64,000 nt of DNA from Poecilobothrus nobilitatus (taxonomy: Eukaryota; Arthropoda; Insecta; Diptera; Dolichopodidae), in the NCBI GenBank assembly GCA_947095535.1, contig OX352774.1, positions 36,410,496-36,474,495 of the forward strand, written 5' to 3'. The notes beneath the pieces are model-generated. The model ran no database searches and was not told where the DNA came from. It was given only the letters and a program-made list of their open reading frames with translations. Positions within the stretch are counted from its first letter, which is position 1; each line of letters begins with the position of its first letter. This document shows, in pieces, positions 37,440 to 52,400 of the stretch. The position numbers and the translations under genes are program-made.

Positions 37440-38237
37440 AGATCATATATGTACATAAATTAATAAAAAATAATATTATTATATATGCAATATAGATACA
37501 TATAAAATAATAAATATACAAGAATATTATATCCGTTCATTTGCAGAAATTTTAATTTGTCGTCTGAAAATAAATTATTAATTATGAAGACCATATTTCA
37601 GCTAGTTATCTGCTACACAGCACCTGTCTGCATAGATAGAGCTGCATCTCATATAAAAAAAACTTCAAATAGCGCAAAAACAAACTTTTAAAAATGATGT
37701 TAAATCTTCCTTTCTACTACTATTCGACACAAATACTTCATAATAAGGCCAACATTAATAATTATTAATTACAGATCAAAATATAAATATTATAACAGTA
37801 AGTTCAATTAAAAAAAAACAGATTTTCAAAAAATGCTTTAATTCAACGTCTCAACTAATTTATTTAACATAAAAAATAATAAGTGTAAGTTAGGGTAATT
37901 AATAGTTTTATAGTCTAAGCCAGTTATAAGTTTTATTTATAATTTTCATATTGGATTTTTCTCCCTCTAGTTTTTCTTAAAACAAAAAGATATTAAAAAT
38001 ATAAGAAAATAATCCAATCAATTAAAAAAAAATAAGATTATATCTAATTAATAGTTGTAAAGATTATAATTATCTGTCTCTCTAGAAATATTTAAAAATA
38101 ACTTATGTAAACAAAAATTGTAAATTTATGGAGTACAAATAAGTAAATAAATAAATATATATATATATATAAAATAAAAATTAAATATAATACATAATAC
38201 ATAAATATAATAAAAACGTATCATATAACAAATTTTA

Positions 38238-38386
38238 TCTATAAGATAACAGATGGCGCAAAAATAAAACTATTTGCCAGCACTTATTGAAATTAATGAT
38301 TCCAGAATTTGAAGCTTTGTCAAATATAAAAAATAAATGACTTAATAGATGCCCAATACTCCTATACTCCTTAGAGGAACGGAAAT
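38238..38386 (+). mobile_element. Repeat family R copy 1, unit 2
   Basis: Exact counterpart of 12019-12167. Confidence 0.65.
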
Positions 38387-39844
38387 GGGACAACAAAGAC
38401 TTGATGCTATCATTTTTTAGTCAAACATTAAGAATGAATTCCTTTATAATTAGAATGTAGATTTAACATAGTGGGTAAAATTAAGGGTTAAGGAATTAAA
38501 AAGAAATTGTTCAATAAAAAGTAAAAAAAAAATTTTTAAATTACAGATTATTAGCATTATCATGATATAAGATCCTCTTATAACACCCATGCTTTTTTTA
38601 AACAGGTATATATAATACATAATATTATGTACACTAAAATAAGTGTTCATAAGTAGGTACATAATTAAAAACCTACATTAGCTTTATATACGATTAAATA
38701 CACTATAATTAATTTTTTTTTTATCATTTAATTACATTTTTTTGTTTTATTTTCTTATGACTAACTTTAAATTTTTATTTTAGTGAAGCAAAAAAGAAAA
38801 AAAAAAACAAAATCTAAGTTAAATAGTTACTTGACAGTCAAGTGCACATTTGAAAAACATATCATATAACAAATTTTTACAGGTTTTTTTTTTTTTTATA
38901 TAAAGTACTAAAATTACCTTTTAAGTGATTTTTTTAAGCATTTTACTCATTTTTTTTTTTTGTTAACTCTTCAGTTATGAGTTAAATAAAACAAAAAAAA
39001 AAAAACCAACTTGTCATTACGATAATTTTTTTTAGATAATATGAATATATTATGTTATATCACTAGGTAGTATATCCTAGGATTGCTGATTAGTGATTAG
39101 TAAAGAAGCAAAAACAAAAAAAAAAAAAAATTTTTACTGCTTATAAAAATAAAAACAAATAAAAAATTTATTTTAACTGTCATTTTTTTTTATTTGTTTT
39201 TTTTTTTTCGTTTTGTTTTGGTTTTGGTTTAAATTTAGATTTTAATTTAGTGATATGAGATGAGTTTAGCAGTGGTAGGAAAGAGTACATATGTGCAAAT
39301 ATGATAAAAAAAAAAAAAAAAAACCAGTAAAAAACTGATTAATAAAACTAATAAAGTAAATAAATATGAAATTATATAAAAAATATTATGATAACATAAA
39401 AGTTGTAAAAAAACAAAAAAATATTAAATGGATTCTTGTTTTTTTTTTTTGTTTTTTTGTATCTCTGGAAGTTTTTAATTTTCTATGTGTTACAAGATTC
39501 ATAATTTCGCGGGCTATTTTAAAGTGGTTATTATTAAAAAAAAAACAAAAATTTAAAAAAAAATTATGAACTATGTACGTAGAAAGTTAAAACATTTTTT
39601 TTCTTTTATATTATAATAAAACTCCTAATTAAACGAAATAAAAAATAAATATACCTATGATCATTTCTTCGAGTTTTCTTTTATATGAAAAATTGAAGAT
39701 ATTTGTTGATTTGCTAAAGGATGTCAATTGTTTATCTTCAGTAATATAATTGATTAAGTCTTAAGGGTGGTATGTACAAATGCCCTATTTGCTCCGGAAT
39801 ATATGCAACAAGATTTCCTATGAAATTTCTACTCTTAAAAAAAT

Positions 39845-40116
39845 CGGGGGCTTCGGTAGCCTAGTGGGTAGGCGTGTGGCGTATTAATCGAAGCGGTGTG
39901 GGTTCGATCCCTGCACAGGTCGTAAGTGTTTTTTTCTTTACATATCCCCCTTACGACCAAATATAATGTAAATATATAGTATATAATATAAACAAAATAA
40001 ATAATATTAGTATATAATTTAATAACAGTATAAAAAAAAACCTATAATGGTCTTTAGTAGCCGATGGTTCAATAATATTGCATTACATTTATGTATGTAA
40101 TATTAATATAAATAAA
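39845..40116 (+). mobile_element. SINE family A full copy, unit 2
   Basis: Exact counterpart of 13626-13897, with the same 9-bp flanking repeats. The insertion therefore predates the large duplication. Confidence 0.88.
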
Positions 40117-41936
40117 TAAAAAAATTGGAGAAATTTCATTGCATTGCAGGTTCTTCACTTTATCAAAAATATATATATTATAATTATTATGATTGGAGCA
40201 CTAATACTTATGATATGTTATAAAAATCTTCTTCGGTTCCAGCACCTCAATCACATTTTTATGTCTATAAATTTTTAATACGATATATTTATATATATTA
40301 TAAATCTTGAAGATTTAGTAAAAGAACAGGGAAATGATCACTTAATTTAACCATGAAAACAAACAGAATAATAAAACTTTCGCCCTGTATTTGTATAGTT
40401 TTAACACTAGTTAGAAGGTTTAGGTTACAACAAAACTTATATTTTTAAAATCTTCCTGATTCTCTTTCATTATGGCCAAGTTATGAGCTATGGTGTTTCT
40501 ACTATTATGTATTTTAATAAGAAGGGCAGGTATTGATATAAGTGATTAATTTATGACTATCACTAAAACAAAATTATAACTATAAAAATAAAATTTAAAC
40601 TATTAGACCCCCTTGACATACTACAAATGAATTGAATCTTGTTTAATTAATAGCCAATAAAATTTTAATAAAAAACTAGATTAAACATTTTCATATAATC
40701 ATCGTTTAAATAATAGGCAATAAAAATGATTTACTATTCATAGAATATATTTAAAATATCCAAAGAATTTTATAAAAGGTAATAAAATACACGTGACACA
40801 AGTAATTTTTTATTTTATTTTTTATAAATAATGTGAATTCTAAAAAAAAAAAATCAAAAAATACTTTTTAAACCTCGAATTATTCACTTATCATAAGTGA
40901 TAATTTAATTGAAAATGAAAATGAAAAACAAAAAAAAAACAACTTTACTTGAATTTAAACATTAATTGAAGGTAATCAACAAATGCAGCATAATATATTT
41001 TTATTTTTTATGCATATATTTTATATATATATATATAAAATTTCATTTCCTAAATAACAACATTAAAAATAAACAACTTTAAGATATCATGTACGAATAT
41101 GTTGCAACATATTTTTTTTTTTTTTGTAAAGTTATAGCTATTAAATTAAATATGAATTCTATATAATATAATTATGTATATAATATATATGTATGTATAT
41201 CTAAAGTTTGGTTCCATTGAATAATTCACCCCGCACCCGAGTAAATATATATATATTGAAATCAGGTAAAAAACATCACATTTTAAAAGACAGGTGTTAT
41301 AATACATTTTGTAGCTATGATTTTTATCTACATACAGTTGATATGTGTAGTGTACAGTACACATAATATCTAATATATCTATAAATATATCTTAAATTAA
41401 ATTTTAAAATAATATAGTCAAAAGATATTTTTAAAAAATATCACGACATTTATGAGTTTTTTTTTTGTATTTATGTCAGAATAAAAAAAAACTTATTTGA
41501 TATTTTTTGTTTTCTGATGTTGTTCGTTTTAAATAATTGACAATTACAATCGAGTAGTAAATTTACTCTGATGGTGATGGTGATTTGTTTTGTTTTGTTT
41601 TGTTTTTTTTTTTTTGTTTTTCTATTTTAAATTGAAAATTTGTTGCTTTATAACACTTGAAAATTGAAATTGGGGGTGATCTTTGGATCCATAAGATAAA
41701 CATAATTCTAGATTCTTAAAAAAAAAAAAAAACAAAAACCGCAAAAGTTCATATTATAAAGGTATTAATTTAGTATTTAGAGTATTCAGAAATAACATTT
41801 GATCCGTTATAGTTTTGTGTCATGTTTTATGTCAAAACTTAATATTTTATTGTCATCAAAATGTCAATATTGTACGAAAATTCTTTTAGGCAAATCTAAT
41901 AAGTATGATTAAATGTTGGTATATATATCATTTTTA

Positions 41937-42549
41937 CTTTAATAAAAAGGATTTCCACTTCAATTGCAAGTATTTTCTATTGGAATGCAAGTATTTATTT
42001 ATCAAATACAAGTTTATCTTTTTAATAGCAAGTATTTGTTTTTCAAATGCAAGGTTTCCTTTTTAATAGCAAATATATTATTCATCTTAAATGCTAGTTC
42101 TTTATTTACGTAATTTTTTTTAAGTAATTAATTAATTATTCTTCAAAGATCCTTCAAACAGACTGCAAAGTAAGGTTTTAAGTACAGAGTTAGACACGGT
42201 AAGTACATTTTTTGTAAATTTTTTGAAAGTTTTTAGTTTTTTTTTCAGGTTTTGTTTTTAGAATCTTATAAGATATAATAATGATTAATTTTGTTAATAG
42301 TTTGTTTTTAATAACTTTACAGCTCAACAAAGCCTATGCATATTAAAGATGCAAAAATGGAAAGTTGTGTTTATAGTAGCTTTGAATATTATTTCAAAAC
42401 TTGCATTTAAGAAGAAAATAGTTGCTATTAAAAAGGGAAACTTGTATTTGAAAAGGAAATATGTATACTTGCTATTAAAATAAAGGAAAATTTGTATTTG
42501 AAAAAAAAAAAAATTCTTGTAATTGAAGTGAAAATCTTTCTTATTAAAG
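41937..42549. mobile_element. 613-bp MITE with subterminal repeats, unit 2 copy
   Basis: Exact counterpart of 15718-16330. Confidence 0.8.
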
Positions 42550-44345
42550 TAAGCAAGATATACATATATTGATTGATGAATATTCTTAAAATATTTGGAA
42601 CAATAAAAATAAACAAAAGCATACTAACTAAAAAGTAATGTAAAATCGAAAAAAAAGAATATGAGTAAGATAAAACAAAGAGTAATTGTCAAATGAATCG
42701 ATCGAAACTGAACACCTCTAAAATTGAAGACAATTGTCTCCATTAACAGTTAACGAAATATTAATAAACAAAATTATCCTCGATGTTCAATAGAATAAAG
42801 CACTTGTTAAAGAAAATAATGACTATGTAACCACTAACTCTATATTTGCCTTCCGTAGTTTTATTTGTTATATATATATATATATTTTTTTTTGTTATAT
42901 CATAAAAATAATATAAACCCAAAAATATGTCCTTGAATACTACTATTCCTTTTGACTTTAAAATTAAAAAAACACATAATACAAAATATAAAAGCTACAT
43001 TTGATCAGTTAAAATCGAATTAGTCTATAATCCTTAACTGAACTTCATGTTAGAACATCTATTTGAATACACCCACTCCATGTACATATTATGAAGATTG
43101 TCCAAGATCAGAGTGATTTCATAAAATTCATTCATAAATAAAAAGAAAAAAGCAAAAATATATAAATGAAAACTTCAGAAGTTTAACTGATATGAGTCTA
43201 TAGATTTATGTATTAAAAAATAGGTAATAAGGTAATAAAGCTAAATAGATTGTTCACGATTTTTTATTGCATCGTTTTTTGTCAAATATTTTTTTTTTTT
43301 TTCTTTTGTTTCTTTTTGTTTTTTTTTATGTTATATTCCACGTTATTTGTTGGAGAAAAAAAAAAAATACAAAATTAAATAAGGTAATTGAATGACTGAA
43401 CATTGTAATTCGTATTTTTTTATTTTTTTTTCTATTCAGTTTAAAAAAAAAAAAATTCTATTTTAAAAACTGTGAGTTATATTGAAAATATATCCAACAA
43501 CAGGTGAAGTAAACAAAAAAAATAACAAGAAAAAAAACAAAACAAAAAAAAAAGAGTAAATATGTAAGTAAGCAAATAATTACAAATATGTTTATTCACA
43601 TGTACATTAAATATACCAACCATATATAGAAAAAAAACAAAATATTATTTTCTCAAGGTACAAAATTATGCAAATTTATAAATTTTACAGGTAAAAACAT
43701 CAAGTAGGATAAAATAAAACAAAAAGAAAAGGTGAGTCCTAAAGCGACAAAATAAAAAAAAAATATTTTTGTTTTTTTCGTTTCCAAAAAAAAAAACAAA
43801 AGCAAAAAAATAAATAAAATATTATTTTAAAATCAATAAAAAATGAATGACTTTTTTTTTTCTTTTTGAATATGTTACAAAAAAAAAAAAAAAAAAAGAA
43901 GAAAATATTAAGAGAAAGGTATGATGAAAGTTAAAAATTAAAGATATTGTTATAGTATAAAACAAAGTAAAAATAAAAATATGTAATTGAAAAAAAGGTA
44001 GGAAAATAACAATTATAAACACGATATGTATTTTGTAAAAGAAAAAAAATTTTTTACATTACCATGCACAGTAACTATTTTTCAATTCGTTTCAATTCAA
44101 AATACCTAATGAAATTTAATTCATTTACTGTAGAACAGTAAAGTTTTATTGAGAAATTTTTGTATTTACATATAATTTGATTGCTTTCTTTAAAATATGC
44201 GACTATTGTAAAAATTATTTTGTAACTCTTTATTACAAAAGTATAATTTTACAATAACTATACATATTCATTACAAGATTCATTAAAACAGATTTTTAAT
44301 TCAAAAAAAATATAATGATTTTAAAATTATTAATTCCAGATATGC

Positions 44346-44419
44346 TCCAGTCAATGGTGTAGTGGTTAAGATACCGGCCTTTCATATACGAAAGATTTCG
44401 AACTCAAACCCCGGCTGGG
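44346..44419 (+). mobile_element. tRNA-Glu-like relic, unit 2 copy
   Basis: Exact counterpart of 18127-18200. Confidence 0.6.
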
Positions 44420-44527
44420 TTATATAGATTTTTCTTATAATATATAATTAGTAGAATATAATTAAATAAAAAAAATAAGTTTGTATGTCCTATAAATTAT
44501 AATTAATATCATATTGTAATAGTTATA

Positions 44528-45044
44528 CAGGATGATTCATGAGTAAACGGTATCCTTGTAAGGGGTGATAGAGGAGATAAAAAGAAGCAAAAAACTTAGT
44601 ATTAAGTGACGTCATTTCTTAATGGTTTCTGAGATAACGAGACTTATAGATTTTCTCTTCTTTAAAATTCTTTAATTTCGTTTTTTGTTTATGATTTTGG
44701 AACTAACAAACGTAAGATCAACCTTAATACCATTTTCGCATGCTTACTAAATTAGCTATTTACCGCAACATGGAAACAGACCGGGTGACCTTTTCATAAA
44801 AAGTTATACAGCTTTCAATTTAAATATTTTTGCATTTTCTATTCAAAAAATGTCTTTTAAACCGTTTTCCTAAAAAATTAACGGTTTTATGAAAAAAATT
44901 ATTCTCTGTTTATTGCTGCACATTTTAAGTATAATAGCAACCCTGTAGCTAGAAAATTGTAAAAGTTGTAAATAAAAGAATGTATGATTTTCAAGAAAAA
45001 CACTCAATATTTACAAGGATGCCGTTTATTAGTGAAACACCCTG
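44528..45044. mobile_element. 517-bp MITE, unit 2 copy
   Basis: Exact counterpart of 18309-18825. Confidence 0.75.
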
Positions 45045-45069
45045 TATAATAAAATAATAATAAAACCAT

Positions 45070-45264
45070 AATTCTTGTATAAGATAATAGATGGCGTAGA
45101 AATAATAGAATAGTCTTAGTTTTGTACAATATAGCTGGAGCCGAGTAATCAACGGCTTAGTGAAATGAATGATCCACGAAACTGAAACTTAGTCAAATAT
45201 GAATAATAAATGACTTAGTGAATGGCCTATACTCCTCATTGGAGTGACAAGGAAAAAAAAAAAA
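45070..45264 (+). mobile_element. Repeat family R copy 2, unit 2
   Basis: Exact counterpart of 18851-19045. Confidence 0.7.
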
Positions 45265-45457
45265 TTAAGATATGAATTGGAAAATGTCAATTTCATGTTT
45301 TTATTTTAAATTCTTAAACATAAGTATCTTAAATTTTTTAAACAATAATTAATTATTTATTTAAAATTGAATATAAAAAATATCTATTTATAGAAAAATT
45401 TAACTTGAGACCACTTTAAATATTATTTCTGGAACTTGGTTTGATGATTAAAAAGAA

Positions 45458-45779
45458 GCACGTAACTTGTCACCATCAATGCTTAATTTGAGCGGATGGT
45501 TTATAATTAGGGTAATGCAAGGATTGTCATTCAAACCAGAATTATCATCAGTTCAAACATAATTTTTATTTTTTTACTTACATATTAAAAATTAAACATT
45601 TGACGTGACTTGTGATCATCAATGTTGACATGACTTGACTTGTCAACATCAATATTTAAATTAAGCGCACAGCTTATAATAGGGTAATGCAATAACTGTC
45701 ATTTAAACCAGAGTTGTAATTTGCCCTGACATTATTTTTATTCCTCTACTTACATAATATTTAAAATGAAACATTTTTA
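45458..45779 (+). repeat. Tandem SINE-like relics, unit 2 copy
   Basis: Exact counterpart of 19239-19560. Confidence 0.6.
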
Positions 45780-46539
45780 TTTACGATATAAAAGTAATTT
45801 AGATTTTAGAATTTTTATAAATGTACATATTAAAGACAATGTTTTGTATATTTTGTTTTAAAATATCCGAAACATAAATTTTGGAAAATTAACAAATAAA
45901 TAATTTAAATTTTATTTAAAATTCAAATAGTTATTCTAAAGTTTTAAAAATTTGCCAACAAAAAAATTCACTGTTCATAATTGTTTCACGAATATTTAAA
46001 AAGAACATTGTTTATCACATCAGTATAGAACAATAATGAACGAATCTTAAAGAGCTGTAATAATGTTTAAACCTATTATCCTATTATACACATATTATAT
46101 AAGTATATAAGCTCAGAAGTTCATTAGATAAAATATATATTAAAGGCATTCTGTAAAACTATATAATTACTAAAATTAGGTTTAAAAAATTGCATATTAG
46201 TTGCATTAGTAATTATACGTTAAGAAATTAAATCGGGCCTCAAAAATTTAAAAAATAAAGAGTAACTAGTATTCGCCCGCCCCTCGAAATTCGAGGTGTT
46301 TTAATTAGCAAATACAATACAATATATACAGTATAGTTTCTTTATGATTTTATTTAAAATGTAAAAATACAATTTTCAATAATTAAAGCCTTTATGAATT
46401 TAAAATTTCTTTGTAAATGATATTTTTTTATAAAAACACGATTATTATTATCTTTTAGAAGTTGCCCTTGATTTATTGAGTATTGGAAACTCAATATATA
46501 CCTATTATATATGTATATATTATAAGAAGCCTAAGATGA

Positions 46540-48185
46540 TAAATCATTGAGTAAAAGGGTTTTAAATATCTATTAATACAGATTAAATATTATGATGATA
46601 TTATGATATGTAAGAATTTATTTCGTTTAAAATATAAAAAAAAAAAACAAAAAAAAAAAACAGAACTGAATCGAACTTGCAAAATCAAAAAGCAACTATT
46701 AATAACCCCACACTCTACCACTGTACTAAACACTAAACTAAAATTATAATCTTTATATTCAGTTATATTGTGAAATTCCTACTCCTACCATACAACCAAT
46801 ATTTTAAAATTTTTAATCCAAAAGAAAAATAAAACAAAAATTTAACGGAATCAAAGAACGTCTTTTTTGAAAATGTATAATATAGGTATAGATTATACAT
46901 ATTATATGATACATATGTATATACTTTACATGGGTTTTTTATAAAAATGGAAAATTATTAATGAAAATTAGAAAATTTTGGCAAAATATTAATTTTGTAA
47001 GATGGCTATACTGAATATTTATCATTTAAAAAGAAAAAAATGAAAATTGGTTGGTAAATCATTGAGTAAAATGGTTTTAAATGTCTGTCATTTACAGATT
47101 AAATATTATGATATGTAAGAATTTATTTCATATAAAATATTAGAAATAAAAAAAAAAAAAAAAAATAGAATAGAATCGAACTTGTGAACTAAACACTTCT
47201 CAAGTTTAAGAAGCGGTCACTCTACCACTGCACCAAACTCCCCACTGAAGTTTTCACGTTTATATTCAATTTTATTGTGAAATTTCTATTTCCCACCATG
47301 CAAAATATATTTTAAAATTTTTTTTATGTTTTTAGAAAAAAAACAAAAAGCAAAAACAACAAAACAAAATTTAAAATTCAACGGAATAAAAGAGCGTCGT
47401 TTTTGAATATGTATATTATAGGTATAGATTATACATATTATATGATACATATGTATATACTTTACATGGGTTTTTTATAAAAATGGAAAATTATTAATGA
47501 AAATTAGAAAATTTTGGAAAAATATTAATTTTGTAAGATGGCTATACTGAATATTTATCATTTAAAAAGAAAAAAATGAAAATTGGTTGGTAAATCATTG
47601 AGTAAAATGGTTTTAAATGTCTGTCATTTACAGATTAAATATTATGATATGTAAGAATTTATTTCATATAAAATATTAGAAATAAAAAAAAAAAAAAAAA
47701 AATAGAATAGAATCGAACTTGTGAACTAAACACTTCTCAAGTTTAAGAAGCGGCCACTCTACCACTGCACCAAACTCCCCACTGAAGTTTTCACGTTTAT
47801 ATTCAATTTTATTGTGAAATTTCTATTTCCCACCATGCAAAATATATTTTAAAATTTTTTTTATGTTTTTAGAAAAAAAACAAAAAGCAAAAACAACAAA
47901 ACAAAATTTAAAATTCAACGGAATAAAAGAGCGTCGTTTTTGAATATGTATATTATAGGTATAGATTATACATATTATATGATACATATGTATATACTTT
48001 ACATGGGTTTTTTATAAAAATGGAAAATTATTAATGAAAATTAGAAAATTTTGGAAAAATATTAATTTTGTAAGATGGCTATACTGAATATTTATCATTT
48101 AAAAAGAAAAAAATGAAAATTGGTTGGTAAATCATTGAGTAAAATGGTTTTAAATGTCTGTCATTTACAGATTAAATATTATGAT
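46540..48185 (-). repeat. 536-bp tandem array with pol III modules, unit 2 copy
   Basis: Exact counterpart of 20321-21966, including the single T/C difference between sub-units and the A18/A19 tracts. tRNA-like modules fall at about 46659-46744, 47159-47252 and 47696-47789. Confidence 0.9.
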
Positions 48186-49442
48186 TTATGTTTGCAGTAG
48201 TAATGTAGTATTCGACACCAGAGCAATCTATTGGAAACTAAAAATACTTTTTTTTTTAAATTCGCATGTAAACGCGTTGTCTTTTACGTCAAAAATACGA
48301 AAGAATTTCAAATTTGTTTATGTTTCAAAATTTGAATTTAGTGTTTTGAATTTAAATTTACATTTAATATTTTAATCAAAAAATTTAAAATGACCTCTGA
48401 CCAAACAGTCCTTTTTTTCGAATTCAAATATTCTATATAAATTAGTTTTTTTTATAGAGAATCAATTTTCTTCTAAAATTTATTAATTGAATGAAGAGTT
48501 CTTGTTTCGCAACATTCAATTCTTCAAGTAATTCTTGATTATTTCTTAAATTTAATATTAATGCAATTTTACGGTTCAATTTAATTCATTTGTTTAAAAT
48601 AAAAAATTTGTTTAAAATAAAAATTATTTACTACAAACTAAAAATTAAATAATACTAGTGTGTCAGGGGCGTTTAAATACTACGGTATTAGCAATACTAT
48701 AGTATTAATACTTTAATATCAATACTACATATCTGTCAAGGGCATTATAAAAATATATAAAATAAATAAACAGAAGGTAGGTATACATTTATTCGTTTAT
48801 TCACTTATTTATTTATTGACCCTTAATTTTAATCATTATTTTCGCATTTAAAATTATTTTTAGATTATCGATATCCGCAGCACTTTGAACATGAGAGTTA
48901 AAATAAAATTTGAAAACAAAACTAAAATAAAACTTTTTATTGTTCTGCTTTTTAAACACATAAAGAAATTATTGATTTTCTTTTAGTTATTGTTTTGTAT
49001 AAGGAGGACTGATAACCGCCATAAACTTTGCCCCTGCGATCCGTTGTAGTCCAATTCGTACTTAAACCGTCTTATCGAAAAAATCGATTACGTTCATAAA
49101 TCAAATGATTTTTCTCTGGTCAAGAACTCTCGCTTCAGAAAAATTCTACCATGAGTGCCGTCTGCCGTTTACTAACGTTATCTCCCTCTTGTTTTTTTGT
49201 AATTGGTCTATTTTGCCCGAAAATCTTCACCTTCGTACTAAAACCTAGAAAAATTCAGGAGTTCACCCTTTTTATTAGTCTCTATAATATACTCTTAAAG
49301 AATTTTTCAATCTTTTAATCAGAACATTTTACTATACATAGAGATATCATTTTTTTTTAAATATGTATTTCAACTTACTTTTAGCTTTTATAAAAATTTA
49401 TTTTAGCAAAAAACTGTTGACTTTAATTTGATTGAATCAAAA

Positions 49443-49471
49443 ACTCACCTGTAAAGAAACAAAAAAGAAAA
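49443..49471 (-). promoter_or_regulatory. Candidate recursive splice site, unit 2 copy
   Basis: Exact counterpart of 23224-23252. If the duplication is real and intronic, the intron would carry two such sites 26,219 bp apart. Confidence 0.45.
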
Positions 49472-49479
49472 ATATAAAA

Positions 49480-52400
49480 TATACTTATGTTTGATTATGT
49501 ATTTTAAAAATAATCGACATTTAACAACCAAAAAAAGGAAAAAAAAAATATTTTTTGCACATTCATCACTTCCTTATCATGAAAAACAAATTATTACAAT
49601 AAAAATTATCTTTAAATATCTATAGATATCATAAAATATGACCTTATAAAACAAAAATATCTTATTATGACAATTAAACAAAACATTTATAACAATTATT
49701 AAACTTCTTTTTAAAAAAAAAATTAAAATGAATAACAATATAGAAGCGCTTAATCATTACGCTTTTATAAAATTATTTACATTTAAATTCTCATTAACAG
49801 AAACGATCAATGTATATTGGAGATAAACAACAACAGTGAAACCGACACTGATTTTCTTTTAACAATAATGCAATAAAATTAAAAATACACAAAATTGTCC
49901 AATCATTCTTCATTCAAAACATATTTTCCATTAAAAACATGTTCTTTTTGTTTTTTTTTTATTTAGATAATTTTTTTTTTACTTCCGTTTCTTTCAACTA
50001 CTAATGGAACAAAAAAAACAAAAAATTATAAAAAAAATAAACAACTCTACTGTTAATTTGGTAACTGGTATCTTATAACTGGTGTCTCTACAAATTAACT
50101 ATCATAATAATAAATTTATAAATAATTTACTGTCCTGCATGTAATTATAACTATTATTATTATATGTAAAAAGAAAATTAACTTCCAGCAAAAAACTTTA
50201 GGCAAGTAATTTGTTTTGCAACCATTATAATTGCAGTAAGTGTCACTTACAAAATTCATCAATGAACAACTATTTTTTAGCTTGGAACATTACGTAATAT
50301 GAAAATTTCAAAGATATTTTTTTTTTTATCAAATTTTGATGCACAATTTCCTATTTAGTTCTTAGATTACCCGTAATTGCTAAATAGTTTACAATACTAC
50401 AGGATGGTGAAAAGCAAATGAAAATGTTTGGGCTGATCATATCTAAAGAATGAACGACAGAGGAGACGTAGAAAAGCAAGTTACCTAAGGCAACAATGAT
50501 TAGAAGATGTAGAATGTGATTAAAATGTAACGAATATGTGGAAATGCAGAAAGATGCTATAGAAATGCATGAAGAAAAATTTTTAAGGAACAAAGTTCAT
50601 ACTGTACTGTAGTGTTTAATTAAATAAACAAAAGCAAAAGATCGGAAAAAATCTTCGAGGTGCTTGTGTTGAGCAGGAAAAACAAATAATTGGTATTATT
50701 GTTCAAACTTCAATTGCTTGACCAAAAGCAATGTATTTTAAAATTCGTGAAAACTGATTAAAAATTATTGCAATACTACAAAACGAATTAGCACTCCTTA
50801 AGAAGGGGTGGTAAAAAATTAAAAAACAAGGAGAAGTGTTCTGAGGTAACTTTTATAATTTTAAAAGAGCTTCATCTCTTTAAATATTAAGGTTTTACAT
50901 AGAAAGAAGTAGGAAACAAGTAGAAGTAGTGTAGGAAATATAAAGGAAGCAAAATTTTGTTTTCAAATAACGGTATATTTTTGATAAAAAAGTTGTTCTA
51001 CAACATTATTAAAAATTTTTAAGAGATCTATTACACATGATTTACTTGACTTATCGAAATGTCATTGTTTCTATCTTAAAAGTTGTAGAAGTTTTGTAAA
51101 CAAACGTATTGACGGACTCAATGACGGATTAAGTTCAATTTTTTGTTTTTGTGAAAAATATGCTTTTAAAAGACTAATAAACTTTATCATCGTTTCAAAA
51201 AGAAATAAAAGAGAACCAAAAAACAAAAACAATGTTGACATTGACCGTAGTTGACAGTAATTAGCCATTGGCTATTTGAAACATTTTAAATAAAATTGTA
51301 ACAACAGCAATTGTAATTCTTTTTAAACACCAGAATCATAATTTTAAAAAACCAATTAATTCTCGTTTATTTTTTTCCCTTTTTATTTTTATTCTTATTT
51401 TTTTTTTCATTTTGGCCTCCCTTTTCACCTTCTTTTCAATGTGTTTAGCACAAATCATGTCTGCCATTATTCTAATTTTAACTTTATAGTGTTAAAAAAA
51501 TGTTTGTAATCAAAATACATATATACGAGTATGTATGTATATTGTAAAATTTCATTATTATATTTTGTTGTTGTTTTAGTTTTATTCTACTGTTCCGGGA
51601 CAGATAAAAAAAAAAGCAGGCAGGCGTCAGACAATGTCAGGGTATTTTAAATTAATTCTGGATATCTGGTATGATTGTTCTGCTGCTGGTCGATTTAATA
51701 ATAATACAGGCTGTATGAAATGAATTTTTATTCAAAAAACAATCAGTATAAAAAGCTATAATGAAATGAATAAAACAAAAAACAATCAGTATAAAGATTA
51801 TAGAAAATGATAATTAATTGGTAGTTACAAAAACAACATTAGTTTTGATATCAGTATGGCGACTGTTATGCCACTGGAATTTCTTTTTCTGTTTATTCTT
51901 TATTATTATATTTTTCTTCTTTACATCATTTTACTTTTCAAGTACAGTTCACTACTGAAAATTTTATCCAGATCAGATCGTTTATCAAATCAAATGAATC
52001 GTTGATCTGATATTCCAAAAAGTAACAAAACAGAGTAAGTAGTGTGGCTTGTGGTAGACGTAACGTGCAATTTAACACATAAGAAAAGTGCAAAATTACA
52101 CAGAAAAACAGAGAATTTTAAAAATTGAAGGTATCAAAAAAAACAAAAAAAAACAAAAAATGATGAACACAGGTAACTTGATAACAGGTTATTATTATAT
52201 TAATGACCAGATAATATTTTTTTTTTTTTTTTCTTGAATAATTATCGTATGATTGCGTTTACTATAGACTTAAATACAATGTTACACAAGAAAATAAGAA
52301 ATCAATCAAATATAGATATTGAATAATTTTACATATGTTTCTATCAGTCTTTTAACAGTATTCAAAAAAAAAAAAGATATCTGAAAATCTGGAATATTGA